64,000 nt of DNA from JBKEBQ01 sp047973225 (GCA_047973225.1 JBKEBQ010000044.1:31411-95410), one strand, 5' to 3'; positions 44,022-59,112 are shown, numbered from the stretch's first letter. A program made the numbers and translations. The notes: generated by a model from the sequence alone, not told the origin.

Positions 44022-44363
44022 ATGACTGATGTTATTGAAGGAAATGAATTGGTTGAGGTTGCTATGCAAATTATACTTCACGCAGGCGATGCCAGAATAA
44101 AGTTGGAGGAAGCACTAAAGTATTTAAAAGAAATGGACTTCACAAAGGCGAAAGAAGTATTGATAGAGGCAGAAGAATGTATAAGACTGGCGCATTTATC
44201 ACAGACCAAAGTAATTCAAGATGAAACAAGAGGGCGGTCATATGATTCGAGTTTATTGTTTAATCATGCGCAAGATACGTTAATGACCGTTATGTCAGAA
44301 GGAAAAATAACGAAACAAATGATTGAGGTATTTGAAGTGTTTTATCAAGCATGTAAGAAATAG
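44022..44363 (+). CDS. PTS EIIA, lactose/cellobiose family
   Basis: 113-residue trimeric-type EIIA. The helix with ILHAGDARIKLEEAL and the active His in LLFNHAQDTLMTVM are typical of LacF/CelC. I place the start at 44022, with GGGAG at a normal distance; the ATG at 44016 is too close to it. Confidence 0.94.
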   Translation: MTDVIEGNELVEVAMQIILHAGDARIKLEEALKYLKEMDFTKAKEVLIEAEECIRLAHLSQTKVIQDETRGRSYDSSLLFNHAQDTLMTVMSEGKITKQMIEVFEVFYQACKK

Positions 44364-47260
<2,897 letters not shown>

Positions 47261-47274
47261 TTTCTTGTGAAGGT

Positions 47275-47311
47275 AAAAAGATAATAAATATTTGTATTTA
47301 TTATCTTTTTT
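47275..47311 (+). terminator. terminator of the beta-glucoside operon
   Basis: A perfect 15-bp AT-rich stem (AAAAGATAATAAATA and its complement) around TTTG runs into TTT, 15 bases after the stop. Confidence 0.93.
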
Positions 47312-47354
47312 GATTATGGTATAGTAGTTAATATATCTAACAAAGAGGTGGACT

Positions 47355-47744
47355 ATGAAAGAGTTTGAAAACAATGCACTATTCTGGCAAAAATTGGATA
47401 CAATTTATGTTTCTAGCGAAATTGTGATTGAACATAAAAAAAATACCGCACATCCTCGTTTCGTAAATGCAATTTGTCCAGTGGATTATGGTTTTTTAAG
47501 AGATACGATGAGTGCAGAGATGTCAAAAATTGATGTCTTTATAGGCAGTGGAGATGTTTCACGAATTCATGCCATTATGGTAAGCGTCGATATTCTAAAA
47601 AAAGATTGTGAAATCAAGATATTGATTGGTTGTAGTGAAGAAGAAACACACGATATTCTAGTGTTCTTAAATGAGAATGAATCGCAGAAGTGTGTGTTAT
47701 TAAGAAGAGGTAAAGATGTTCCGGAATGGGCAAGTAAAGAGTAA
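47355..47744 (+). CDS. family I inorganic pyrophosphatase-like protein (degenerate)
   Basis: 129-residue protein with the pyrophosphatase-like core: FWQKLDTIYVSSEIVIEHKK, AHPRFVNAICPVDYGFL and KIDVFIGS. True enzymes have a DGxxxDxxD-type acidic cluster here; only IDV remains, so several metal ligands are missing. Catalysis is doubtful and a binding or regulatory role is possible. AGAGGTGG precedes the ATG. The next gene starts closely after it. Confidence 0.7.
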   Translation: MKEFENNALFWQKLDTIYVSSEIVIEHKKNTAHPRFVNAICPVDYGFLRDTMSAEMSKIDVFIGSGDVSRIHAIMVSVDILKKDCEIKILIGCSEEETHDILVFLNENESQKCVLLRRGKDVPEWASKE

Positions 47745-47771
47745 TACTTGTCTTTTTTTCTAAGAGGTAGT

Positions 47772-48593
47772 ATGAAAAAAATTGGTATGGTATTACGAGA
47801 ATTTAGTTCTTTCGATGGTACGCTCTTTCGTAATTCATTAGCGTATAGTTTTTTGTTGGCGCTATTTCCGACACTTATTGTGATTGTGATGCTATTTCAA
47901 AATTCGGTTTTGGATATTGATCCCATTTTAAACTCTCTTTATCGCTATTTACCAGAGAGCCTAATTGCACCGTTTGTAAGCTATATTATGAAGCGCACAT
48001 ATCAAGGTGTGATTACAATTGTGGTATCATTAATTATTGCTTTTTATTTGGCAAGTAAGAGTATTTATTCATTTATGATAATCAGCGCCAAATATGAAAA
48101 TTTCAATGTGCCTAAAATTTTAATTCGGATAAAATCATATGTTTTGTTTGTTTTTTTAGTTCTTAGTATTCTGATTATAGGAACTTTCATAAGCTTTTGG
48201 GTTCATAGCTATAAGGTGATTATTCCTATGGGCTTGTTTGTTGTATTATATGTCTTTTACCGTGTGCTCACATTCGAAATAAGGGATATGAGCTATGGTT
48301 TATTGGGAGCAAGTGTTGTTACTTTAATGTTATTGCTTTTAGGGAATCTTTTTCTTTCGGTTGTTTCAACTTTTTTTTCATATGACAACCTATATGGTCC
48401 GATGGCGAGTCTGCTAATATCGTTGTTGTCGATTTATCTTGTATCTAGTTCCATCTATTTTGGATATTGCTTAAATCTTGTATATGGAAAAACGAAGGAT
48501 GTTATAGAGTATAAGCATGAACGTGCATATTTGTTTGGAAAAGATGCCATTGAAAAGGTGAAAAAATGGATAAAAAAAATAGTTCTTCGATGA
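47772..48593 (+). CDS. YihY/BrkB-family membrane protein
   Basis: 273-residue polytopic membrane protein with five to six hydrophobic spans. The family blocks RNSLAYSFLLALFPTLIVI near the N-terminus and the late YGPMASLLISLLSIYLVSSS mark YihY/BrkB (formerly mis-called RNase BN). Function is not established. The ATG at 47772 follows AAGAGG. The Lys-rich C-terminus overlaps the rlmD start by 28 bases. Confidence 0.88.
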   Translation: MKKIGMVLREFSSFDGTLFRNSLAYSFLLALFPTLIVIVMLFQNSVLDIDPILNSLYRYLPESLIAPFVSYIMKRTYQGVITIVVSLIIAFYLASKSIYSFMIISAKYENFNVPKILIRIKSYVLFVFLVLSILIIGTFISFWVHSYKVIIPMGLFVVLYVFYRVLTFEIRDMSYGLLGASVVTLMLLLLGNLFLSVVSTFFSYDNLYGPMASLLISLLSIYLVSSSIYFGYCLNLVYGKTKDVIEYKHERAYLFGKDAIEKVKKWIKKIVLR

Positions 48594-49936
48594 GGGTGAA
48601 TATTGTAAAAACGGGTATTAATGGCGAAGGGATTGCTTTTTATAAAGAGCAGCCATTATTTGTTGCAGGGGCAATAGAAGGGGAATGTGTTGAGGTTGCA
48701 GTTACTCATGTTTACAAGACATATCGGATTGCTAAACTTGTAAAAATTGTGAAAAAAAGTAAAGACCGTCGAAGTGTATTATGCGAACATAATCAGTCTT
48801 GTGGGGCTTGTACACTGATGCATATACGCTATGAAAAGCAGTTAGAAATAAAAGAATCAATATTGCATCAAGCGTTAAAAAAATATAGTTCCGTGGAACA
48901 GCGATGTGTGCAGAAAATTTGTCCGAGCGAGAGCGAGCTAGGATATCGAAATAGTATAAAATTACCATTTCATATGAAGGGGAAGCAATTACAGGTGGGA
49001 ATGTATGCGCGTGATTCTCATCGCTTTGCATCTTTACCTACATGTATAGTTCATGAACGTGAGCTGGATAAAGTGAAGGGGAAGGTTGTAAGCGTAGTAA
49101 ATAAACATCATATGGTTGCTTATTCTAATGGGCAAAAGGATGGGCTACGATATCTTGTGATTCGTGGGTTTGAAGATAAATTTCAGCTTTGTATTGTTAG
49201 TGGCGTTTGTACGTTTGAAAAAGCGTTTATTGACGATATTATGCAGATTCAAGGAGTTGTATCGCTATATCAATCAATTAATCCAACAAAAAAGACGGTT
49301 GCTATTTTTGGAAAACAAACGCAATGGTTAGCGGGCAATAAGAAATTGAACTTTACGTTTATGGATTTTAAATTGTCTTTGCTGCCACGTTCTTTCTTCC
49401 AATTGAATACTAAGCAAGCAATGAATCTGTATCGGTATGTGGATGATTTTATAGGTGAAGACGATCAAGTGGTGGAAGCTTATAGTGGCATAGGCGTGAT
49501 GTCACTACTAGCGGCACGTAAAGGGGCATCGGTAGTAGGTATTGAAAACGTGAAGGATGCAGTGCACAATGCGCGAAGCAATGCAAAGCGAAATGGATAC
49601 AAAGATATTAATTTTGAAGTAGGTGATGCAGCGTTGATGGTGCGAAAGTTTTTGCAAACGAACATCATCGATGTGTTAATTGTGGATCCACCAAGAAGTG
49701 GAATGGATGATGCAATGATAGACACACTTATGCAATCAGATATTAAGAAGATAATTTATGTGTCGTGCAATCCTTCCACATTAGCGAAAAACTTGCATCG
49801 TTTATCGAAATGTTATTGCGTTGAGCGTATTGCTCCGGTGGATATGTTTCCAAATACAAGTCATGTAGAGACGTGCGTACTTTTGTCCCACAAAAATTCG
49901 AAACATCTCCACCGTCCTTATACACCGGGAAATTGA
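48566..49936 (+). CDS. rlmD: 23S rRNA (uracil-5-)-methyltransferase RlmD, 3' end replaced by mobile element
   Basis: 456-residue TrmA/RumA-family enzyme: TRAM domain (residues about 9-60), 4Fe-4S ligands CEHNQSCGAC plus a later Cys (LPTCIVHE), SAM-binding EAYSGIGVMSLLAA, and catalytic Cys in VSCNPSTLAKNL. The conserved final Glu is in HVETCVLL. After HVET the protein continues with a foreign tail (CVLLSHKN ... RPYTPGN) supplied by the inserted element. The native ending (HVETVVLMSRE) lies 13.3 kb away at 63168-63203. All catalytic residues are kept, so the enzyme is probably still active. Confidence 0.93.
   Translation: MDKKNSSSMRVNIVKTGINGEGIAFYKEQPLFVAGAIEGECVEVAVTHVYKTYRIAKLVKIVKKSKDRRSVLCEHNQSCGACTLMHIRYEKQLEIKESILHQALKKYSSVEQRCVQKICPSESELGYRNSIKLPFHMKGKQLQVGMYARDSHRFASLPTCIVHERELDKVKGKVVSVVNKHHMVAYSNGQKDGLRYLVIRGFEDKFQLCIVSGVCTFEKAFIDDIMQIQGVVSLYQSINPTKKTVAIFGKQTQWLAGNKKLNFTFMDFKLSLLPRSFFQLNTKQAMNLYRYVDDFIGEDDQVVEAYSGIGVMSLLAARKGASVVGIENVKDAVHNARSNAKRNGYKDINFEVGDAALMVRKFLQTNIIDVLIVDPPRSGMDDAMIDTLMQSDIKKIIYVSCNPSTLAKNLHRLSKCYCVERIAPVDMFPNTSHVETCVLLSHKNSKHLHRPYTPGN
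49862..49872 (+). repeat. attL of the rlmD-inserted element
   Basis: CATGTAGAGAC matches attR (CACGTTGAGAC, 63168-63178) at 9 of 11 positions and shares the core GAGAC. Joining the left side of attL to the right side of attR restores an uninterrupted rlmD end, N-T-S-H-V-E-T-V-V-L-M-S-R-E-stop. Confidence 0.85.
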
Positions 49937-49968
49937 ATAAAATGGACTTCAGAGGTAACTCTGATTCA

Positions 49969-51377
49969 TCACATGGGAAAATCTCTATTTCTTTGATTAA
50001 CTTCTTTGATTAACGAAGAAATTAGAGATTTTTTCTCTTCATCGCTGATTTTATCGTATACCTTATCAAAGTTTGCCAACAGGGTGTAGATGTTCTCCAA
50101 GGTAATGGCATCCTGTTCCACCGCCTTGCAGCGCAGCTTTACATCCTCGATTTTTTCTTCAAGCTCTACAATGATGTCATATAGGCTGTCAAGCCGTAGG
50201 GTCATATCGTGGAGCTTGCGTTCTCTGAAACGGGCATCTTCCGGCAGGCTGTCAATTTCATTTTCAAGGCGGGTTTTATTCAAATCGACTTCTCTAAGTT
50301 TACCTTCATAGTTTTTCAGCTCTCTGTCAAGGGTAGAGGTGTCAATCTGTTTTTTTTGAGCATTGCTTTGTAGTCACAGCTTTTTCCTCTTGCTGTCCGA
50401 GCCTTGCTGCACACATAATAATAAATCTCTTTATAAGTACCGTCTTTGTTTGTCCATGCGTGTTTGTTGGTGTACATCGGTCCGCCACATTTAGGACATT
50501 TTAAAATGCCGCTTAATAAATGTGCTCTGACCCGACCAATTTTAGAGGGAGATTTCACACCTGTTATTTCTCGTTTTTCATGTGCCTGTGTCCACAGCTC
50601 CTCGCTGATAATGCCATCGTGCTGACCGTCTGCAAGAATATAGTCATCTTGATGTACTTGGCGGTATTCATTCTTAGTGCCTTTGACCTTTTCTCTTGTG
50701 CGTCTGCCAAAAGCAATTTTGCCATAGTAGACTGGATTATCGATAATCATTCTGACAAAATGGGTACTCCATTGGGTTAGTGTACCGTTATCCCGTTTGA
50801 CTTTTTGAATACCCTGTAAATTAAGATAGTTGGCAATTTTATAAAATCCCATATTCCCATTCACATATTTATCAAAAATAATGCGTACTGCTTCAGCTTC
50901 ATCTTCTTGGATAAAAAGCTGCTTATCTTTGAGAAAGTAGCCATAGGGTGCAAAACCACCATTCCAACCGCCTTGACGAGCTTTTTCCTTTCGTCCGTTC
51001 ATAGTTTGCTCAATAATGTTTTCACGCTCTATTTCAGCAACGGCAGATAGGACAGAGATAAGAAGTTTCCCACTTGTCTGTGAGGAGTCAATTCCTTCTT
51101 CAATGCAAATCAAATTCACACCAAAGGATTGAATATGCTCTAATGAGTTTAGAATGTCGGCGGCATTTCGCCCAAAGCGGGAGAGCTTATAAACTAAAAC
51201 GTAATCAATGCCTAAACCGCTTTCAATATCACTGAGCATTTGTTTGAATGCAGGTCTGCCCTCAATGGACTTGCCGGATTTTCCTGCATCTTCATAAATA
51301 TTAACGATTTCCATTTCTTCTCTATCTGCAAACCGTGTTAAGCTGCTTTTTTGCCCATCCAAGCTAAATCCATCAAC
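49969..51377 (-). pseudogene. large serine recombinase, N-terminus lost and frameshifted
   Basis: Conserved recombinase sequence begins at VDGFSLDGQKSSLTRFAD, so about 20 residues with the catalytic Ser (YxRVS block) are missing. YKLSRFGRNAADIL, SVLSAVAEIERENI, the recombinase domain and a zinc ribbon (CPKCGGPM ... VCSKARTARGKSC) follow. A run of eight A on the coding strand (complement of 50350-50357) breaks the frame; nine A would continue into the coiled-coil C-terminus read at 49969-50283 (ending RNRDFPM). Its 5' end is fused in frame to the relaxase tail at 51377/51378. Confidence 0.88.
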
Positions 51378-52701
51378 CTGCATTTCTTTTTTTGCCGCAT
51401 GGTGCTGTCCGTATGCCTTTTTCTTCTCCGAAAGCAAGGCTGCATATTCGGCTTGCAGGGTCTTAACTGTGGGGATTTTTTTTACACCAAGTTCCTCAAA
51501 AGCCGCCTTTGCTGCCTTGTGCAAAGTAAGCTCTGCACGGTGTTCCTCATAAAACTTTTGGGAGTAGCCTGCCTTTCGGTAATCGGTGTAAACATCTCGG
51601 GTTTTTGCATAGTTGATGATGTGCTTTTTTAGCACTTGTATCTCTGCCATACGCTTTTCAGCGGTCTTAATTTGTGTGTTCAGCTCATCAAAGGCAGCGG
51701 TACATTTCTTTGCTTTTCCCTCTAAATCAGAGTAGGCAAGGAGCTTATGTTCTTGCAGAAAATTAACGGTCTGTACCATCTGCTTTAGGTTAAAAATCTT
51801 TGCCCATTGCTCATAGCCTTTGCCCATGCCTTGCTGCATTTTTTTCCTGTATATCCACAAGGATATTGACGGCTTTTTCTTGATGTTTTGATTGTTTAGC
51901 AGTAGGCTTTTTAATCTTTCTTTGTGGGGCTTTGCCCTCAATGATTGCCTTAATTTCATCTTCGGAATAACCCTCACCAAGAGAACGCAGGCGAATATAT
52001 TTCTTTTGCTCTGCACTCTTAAAAGCAATGTGCTTACCGCTTTTCATTTCATAGCCTGCACTCTGCATGAGCTGTAAAAAATCATCAAAGATTTTCGGCT
52101 TTTTGGCAAGCACTTCATCTATGGTCTGTCTTAATTTATCAGAATGTGAGAGGGGCTTTTTATCACCGAGCCACTTGCCATAATGCCCTTTGGAGCGTTT
52201 GGGATTTTCAATAATGGAAAGCCCATTTTCAAGGCAAATGCGGTCAGATATTTTGGCAATCGCCCGACCACTGCCAAGGAAATCCCGAAACTTTTTTGTA
52301 CAGTCAAGTATAGTAGAATTGAAGATAATGTGATTATGGATATGGGCTTTATCTATGTGAGTAGCAACGATAAATGAGTGTTTGCCTTTGGTGAAACTCA
52401 TACCGATTTCATAGCCGATTTTATTGGCAAGCTCGGGTGTAATTTCCCCCGGCTTAAAGGCTTGCCGTATTTGATAAGCAATGACATTGCTTGCTTGTTT
52501 TCTGCCTGTAATATCATCATATTGCCGCTTAGAAAGCATAAACTCGCCTTGCACTGTTCGGGGGTCGCACTGATAAGAAGATAGCAATTCTCCGTCATTT
52601 GTTTTCTCGGGATTTTTCGCATAATCGGTGCGGTCAGCAAGACAATCTGCAATGGATTTCCCTTTGTTTTGGTGCATGGCAATTAGCCTTGTGGTAGCGA
52701 T
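51378..52701 (-). pseudogene. MobA/MobL-type relaxase, start lost and frameshifted
   Basis: The relaxase core reads IATTRLIAMHQNKGKSIADC, then HSFIVATHIDKAHIHNHIIF (HxD...HxHxH metal site) and a family-typical tail (QWAKIFNLKQMVQTVNFL ... INYAKTRDVY). The normal ATG after GGAGGTG is ATC (complement of 52699-52701), so the start is lost. A run of seven A (complement of 51839-51845) shifts the frame; six would join the two halves. The 3' end runs directly into recombinase sequence, marking a deletion junction. It is therefore non-functional. Confidence 0.87.
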
Positions 52702-52724
52702 AATAAACACCTCCTTTGGGCATG

Positions 52725-52757
52725 AAAAAAGAGTTGCCACACAGCAACTCTTTTTTT
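52725..52757 (-). terminator. terminator upstream of relaxase remnant
   Basis: AAAGAGTTGC/GCAACTCTTT stem, 7-base loop, with A and T tracts. It lies just after the stop of the minus-strand gene at 52778-53143. Confidence 0.85.
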
Positions 52758-52777
52758 AGCATTATTATAGTAGAATA

Positions 52778-53143
52778 CTATTCAAATTGAAATTCACATT
52801 TTATATGATTACCGTATATTGGGTGAAATTTAATAACATCTCCCGTCAAATTGCGGCACTTATCTCCAATAATAGTTTTCAACCAATCTTCTTTCGGGAA
52901 GACACCAGAGTCAATCGTTACATTTTTGATTTCAGCAGCATTTTCAATGATAACTTGTTGTCTATGTACCATGTGTTTCTGCGAAAAGTTACACCTGTTA
53001 TCTTCTATAAAAATTTCGCAACCATCAGGTAGATTGATATTTATAATCACACAGTTCGCTTCTTTTGTTGCACTAATTACAAGAGGTATTTCTCTACCTA
53101 CTTCCGGCAATTTTCTTTGCATACTTGGCGGAAGTGGCAGCAT
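52778..53143 (-). CDS. uncharacterised 121-residue protein in mobile element
   Basis: No family recognised. Soluble, without signal peptide or membrane helix. Begins MLPLPPSMQRKLPEVG and is strand-rich (CVIININLPDGCEIFIED, ENAAEIKNVTIDSG, GNHIKCEFQFE), suggesting a small beta fold. No good ribosome site precedes the ATG, and the adjacent IS starts within about 100 bases, so the gene may be truncated or lack its promoter. Its own terminator follows. Confidence 0.5.
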   Translation of the reverse strand: MLPLPPSMQRKLPEVGREIPLVISATKEANCVIININLPDGCEIFIEDNRCNFSQKHMVHRQQVIIENAAEIKNVTIDSGVFPKEDWLKTIIGDKCRNLTGDVIKFHPIYGNHIKCEFQFE

Positions 53144-53243
53144 TGAAAAGTAAATTTTATTCGCACTAAATAGTCACTAAAGGAGACATTTTAGCTAGCC
53201 TTATGGCAGCATTATAAAAAAGTTTTTCGCAAAGGATTTTACC

Positions 53244-54578
53244 ATGAAGAGAAAAGAACAAAGATTACTGAAGAAACTGGAAACCGAGCCTGTAAAGGGG
53301 CTTATGAATACGCAAAAACATTTTTATGCAGATCTGCAGAAACGACTGAATAAAGTCAAGGATCCACGGGATATCCGGTATACCATCTATAATACTTCCA
53401 CCCTTTTGGGTACAGGTATCACGAAAAATATCTGTGGTATTACGACTATGCAGCAAATGACAGCAGCATTTAATGATGAGAATTGCATTCAAAACATTTC
53501 TGCTTTTGTTGATAATAAAAATGGGGAGCTGCCGCATTATGTAACGTTGAATGATTTCCTGAAAAAGCTGGATTCCTCAGAATTGCAGAAAGTCCGCAAG
53601 GATATCCTGTATCACTTGATCAGGATGAAGACCTTTGAACATGCCAGATTCCAAAAAAAGTGGCTGGTTATCGTCGACGCAACCTGGCTCCAGACATACA
53701 GGGAACAACAGGATGAATTCTGTATGTGCCGTGAATATAAGCAGGAAGATGGGACAAAAAAATGTCTGTGGTACAGAATGGCACTGGAAGCTAAAATTGT
53801 GCTTGGAGATGATCTGGTTGTGAGTTTTGGCACAGAGTTCATAGAAAATAATGCGGAAGACGCAGAACGCCAGAAAAAAATGAATGCAGAAGAAATAAAA
53901 CAGGACTGTGAAACCAAAGCATTTAAAAGACTTGCAGAATGAATAAAGAATGATTTTCCAAGGCTTCCCATCATTCTGCTGTGTGACAGCCTTTATGCAG
54001 GTGAGCCTGTGTTTAATATATGCAGAGACAAGATGTGGAATTATATCATACGATACAAAGAAGGCAGTATACCCAGTATTATGAAAGAATATGATGGCAT
54101 TCTGGAAAAAGGGCACGGGACAAGAGGAAAGACCGAATATGTAAATGAAATTGGATATAAGAAACATGATGTTAATGTTTTAAAATATGAAGAAAAACAG
54201 ATTCGAAAAGGTGCAGTTGTATCCGTAAAGTTCCAGTGGCTCACAGATTTAAAAATAACAAAGAAAAATGCGTTTGATATAGCCTGTGCCGGAAGGAAAC
54301 GTTGGAAAATAGAGAATGAAGGATTTAATATGCAAAAAAATTTAAGATATGATCTAGAACATGCCAACAGCCGTGACTGGAATGCGTCAAAAAATCACTA
54401 TCTGATTACACAGATCGCAGATATGTTCCGCCAGTTATATGTATATCGGGAATTGAAAAAAATTGGATTAAAAAAGACGGAAAAAAATATATCTTCTGAT
54501 TTGTTAGCCAGCTTTGGTAGGCAACTAACAAAAGAAGATATATCCATAGAAAATGCGCACAGCATAGCTGTGAACTGA
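53244..54578 (+). pseudogene. DDE insertion-sequence transposase with in-frame TGA
   Basis: A single frame of 444 codons encodes an IS4-like DDE transposase: the first Asp in LVIVDATWLQTY, the second in ILLCDSLYAGEPVF, and Glu in RWKIENEGFNMQK. A TGA at 53940-53942 stands between RLAE and IKNDFPRLP where the context suggests Trp (TGG), so the protein is cut into 232 and about 211 residues. I could not define terminal inverted repeats or a target duplication with confidence. Confidence 0.82.
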
Positions 54579-54890
54579 ATTAAGTATAACAAAGGATGTG
54601 ATAAAAGGAAAGATGAAATTCAAAAAAATATCCATAAAAAGATTTTGAAGGATAAGTGTACTTGTGCTGTGTGGATAACATTCCTGAAAACAGCCAATAA
54701 ATCATAGAAATGTGGATAACATAATTTTTTTGAAATTCTATAGAAATATGACTATAATAACCAAGTGCGCCTTTCGGCGCTGCTCAAGTATCACCATGCT
54801 TGACAACACCACATTAAAAGAGATATAATGTGGTTATATATCGGTATACAGTGAAACAACGGTGCTGCTTATGAAAGGAAGAGTACAGAG
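54579..54890. other. 312-base non-coding region with DnaA-box pair, hairpin and promoter
   Basis: Holds two exact TGTGGATAA sequences (54670-54678 and 54711-54719; the complement of the consensus DnaA box), a GC-rich hairpin GCGCC-TTTC-GGCGC (54767-54780), and the strong promoter of the surface-protein gene. No ORF seen. Confidence 0.6.
54800..54834 (+). promoter_or_regulatory. consensus promoter with palindrome for surface-protein gene
   Basis: TTGACA (54800-54805) and TATAAT (54824-54829), 18 bases apart, match both consensus hexamers exactly. ACCACATT (54808-54815) and AATGTGGT (54827-54834) form a perfect inverted repeat spanning the spacer and -10, a plausible repressor site. Confidence 0.75.
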
Positions 54891-56627
54891 ATGATTACAA
54901 AAAGAAGAATATTGATGCTATTATTTGCGGGGGTGCTTGGATTCGGTTATATGAGTCAAAGCAATGCTTTATATATGTTTGCAAGTGAAGAGAAGGCAAA
55001 GGAAGATGCTCTAAGCACATTGCAAGAAGATAAGGAGACAGACTTTCAAGATGAGCAGGTATTAACAGCTTCAACAAATGTAAAAAACGCAACTACATTT
55101 GTGAAAGAAGATTTCGAATACGAAATTAATACCTATGCAGTTAGTGAAGAGGGCGCGGTTGATTGGGACTATTATACAGATACGTTATCAGAGGAAAGCC
55201 TTGCGAAGTTAATGATTGAAAGTGGAGTAATCTTAAAAGGTCTTTCGGATAGCGGAAAAGCAAAAGTCGCTGCTAATGGAGGAGTGTTGAATATTCCTGA
55301 AACGATAGATGGTCAAGTGATTACGGTAATTGATAATAGAGCGTTTGATGGGGAAACATTAACTTCACTGACGATGCCCGATACAATTAAATGTATCGGT
55401 GTGGGTGCGTTTCGTAATAATGATTTACAATCGGTAACATTACCAGCATCACTGTTATTTTTAAATGAAATGGCCTTTAATAATAATACCTCAATCAAGA
55501 CAATGGAGTTTCCAAGCGAGTTAATTGAACTTGGTGGTTATAATTTTGAAGAAAATAATGCTTTAGAAACGGTCAAGATGGGGGGTAAAATAGAGATACT
55601 CGGTGAATATGCTTTTTATAACTGTAGAAATTTAGGGAAAAACTCACCAACATTAACGATTCCAGGTTCAGCAAAACAAATTTGGAATGGAACGTTTGTG
55701 AATACGGCTTATAATTTTGTAAATATTGAGGAAGGTGTTGAAAGCCTTCAAGCTATTTGGTTTCATACGCTTACTGGGCTTAAAGTTGTTAATATTCCTG
55801 AAAGTGTGAAAACTGCAGATTACAGAGTATGGTCAAAAATGTTCTATAATACACCTAATTTTGCGATTGTCAACAAATCAAATGTTCCTATTCGTGTTCC
55901 AAGTACGGTTACTGACTATGAGTGGAGTAAAGATAGAATGCATGAGGCACCTGTAATATTTGATGAAGTTAATACGGGGAAAGACTATGCGGAATTTACT
56001 GGTAGTCTTTATGCGAAGTATGATAATTTAGCTGTGAAATTGGAAGATGGCATTACGTTTGCGGATGGAAGCGATGAGTTATATGCATTATCATTGATGA
56101 CAAAAGATGAGTTCAAAGCGTTTTTGAATGAAGAGGAAAATATCCCTGTGAAAGAAGGGTATGACTTTGTAGGATGGGATACAAGTGGTTTTGATACCGG
56201 GAATAATCAAGCGTCATGGGAAACTTTACCAATTCCATCAAATGGTGCGGAGTCTGGTGTTTATTTAGTAGATCATGTATTGGGTATCACACCTATCTTT
56301 GAAAAAAAAGTTACATTATTTAATGTCACGTTTAAAGACTGGGATGGAACAGTGCTCGATGAACAAACAGTTGCGGAAGGGGAAGCTGCAATTGCACCGG
56401 AAGATCCAACCCGCGAAAACTATAAATTCATTGGATGGGATATAGATTTTTCGAAAGTTTCTGCTGATATGAGTGTTACGGCACGCTATGAAAAAGAAAC
56501 AACAGAAAAAATTCCTGAAACCGGACAAAATCCATATACCTTATACAGGTATGCAATACTGGCGCTGATTAGTGGATTGGGCATGACCTTTGGTTTTCTT
56601 AAAATTAGGAAAATGAATAAATCTTAA
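54891..56627 (+). CDS. BspA-type LRR surface protein with IPETG sorting signal
   Basis: 578-residue cell-wall-anchored protein. Signal peptide (about residues 1-31), then a linker. BspA-like leucine-rich repeats follow (about 120-330; blocks like VIDNRAFDGETLTSLTMPD and IEILGEYAFYNC). A Listeria-Bacteroides-type repeat (about 475-535; VTFKDWDGTVLDEQTV ... YKFIGWDI) comes next. The C-terminal IPETG motif is followed by a hydrophobic span and KIRKMNKS. Sortase would attach it to peptidoglycan, and such repeats commonly mediate adhesion. The gene is intact, AT-rich like the host, and has a consensus promoter, although it lies among wrecked mobile genes. Confidence 0.9.
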   Translation: MITKRRILMLLFAGVLGFGYMSQSNALYMFASEEKAKEDALSTLQEDKETDFQDEQVLTASTNVKNATTFVKEDFEYEINTYAVSEEGAVDWDYYTDTLSEESLAKLMIESGVILKGLSDSGKAKVAANGGVLNIPETIDGQVITVIDNRAFDGETLTSLTMPDTIKCIGVGAFRNNDLQSVTLPASLLFLNEMAFNNNTSIKTMEFPSELIELGGYNFEENNALETVKMGGKIEILGEYAFYNCRNLGKNSPTLTIPGSAKQIWNGTFVNTAYNFVNIEEGVESLQAIWFHTLTGLKVVNIPESVKTADYRVWSKMFYNTPNFAIVNKSNVPIRVPSTVTDYEWSKDRMHEAPVIFDEVNTGKDYAEFTGSLYAKYDNLAVKLEDGITFADGSDELYALSLMTKDEFKAFLNEEENIPVKEGYDFVGWDTSGFDTGNNQASWETLPIPSNGAESGVYLVDHVLGITPIFEKKVTLFNVTFKDWDGTVLDEQTVAEGEAAIAPEDPTRENYKFIGWDIDFSKVSADMSVTARYEKETTEKIPETGQNPYTLYRYAILALISGLGMTFGFLKIRKMNKS

Positions 56628-56700
56628 ACAAGATAACATAGTAAAAAACTTGGCTGTTAGTAAAAATTTTCGAATAAAGTTTGGCTGTGTTTGAAGGTTT

Positions 56701-56733
56701 AAAAAATCGAAATCGAAAGATTTCGATTTTTTA
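56701..56733 (+). terminator. terminator of surface-protein gene
   Basis: AAATCGAAATC-GAAA-GATTTCGATTT forms an 11-bp stem with a GAAA tetraloop and a T tract. Confidence 0.93.
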
Positions 56734-56854
56734 TTTGGTCATGTACTAAACCCGTTGCGTATGATAGAATACTCTCAAAAAGTGGTGATGTAAATGGTAT
56801 TAATAGAAATGAAATGTCCCAATATAGAACAAGCGCATTGTCTCAGTGTGGGGA

Positions 56855-56880
56855 TAAAAAGGAGGGATTTAACTCCCTCC
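56855..56880 (-). terminator. terminator of enolase fragment
   Basis: GGAGGGA/TCCCTCC stem; read on the minus strand it is followed by TTTTTATC, 48 bases beyond the enolase stop. Confidence 0.8.
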
Positions 56881-56927
56881 AAAATAAAATTCAAAAACTT
56901 ACACATCTATCTTGACAAACCCGCTTT

Positions 56928-59045
<2,118 letters not shown>

Positions 59046-59079
59046 AATGAAATGGGAATTTTTGTGAGTATTTAAATAA

Positions 59080-59112
59080 ACAGTTAGTCTATCAAGATTA
59101 GCTGTTTTTTAT
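59080..59112 (+). terminator. terminator after SIR2-like gene
   Basis: AACAGTTAGTC pairs imperfectly (G-U pairs) with GATTAGCTGTT and runs into TTTTTT. Confidence 0.6.

Noticed and set aside
54009..54578. Separate short gene after the first transposase ORF
   Set aside because: It is the same reading frame continued after a nonsense codon, with the second catalytic Asp and the Glu of one transposase.
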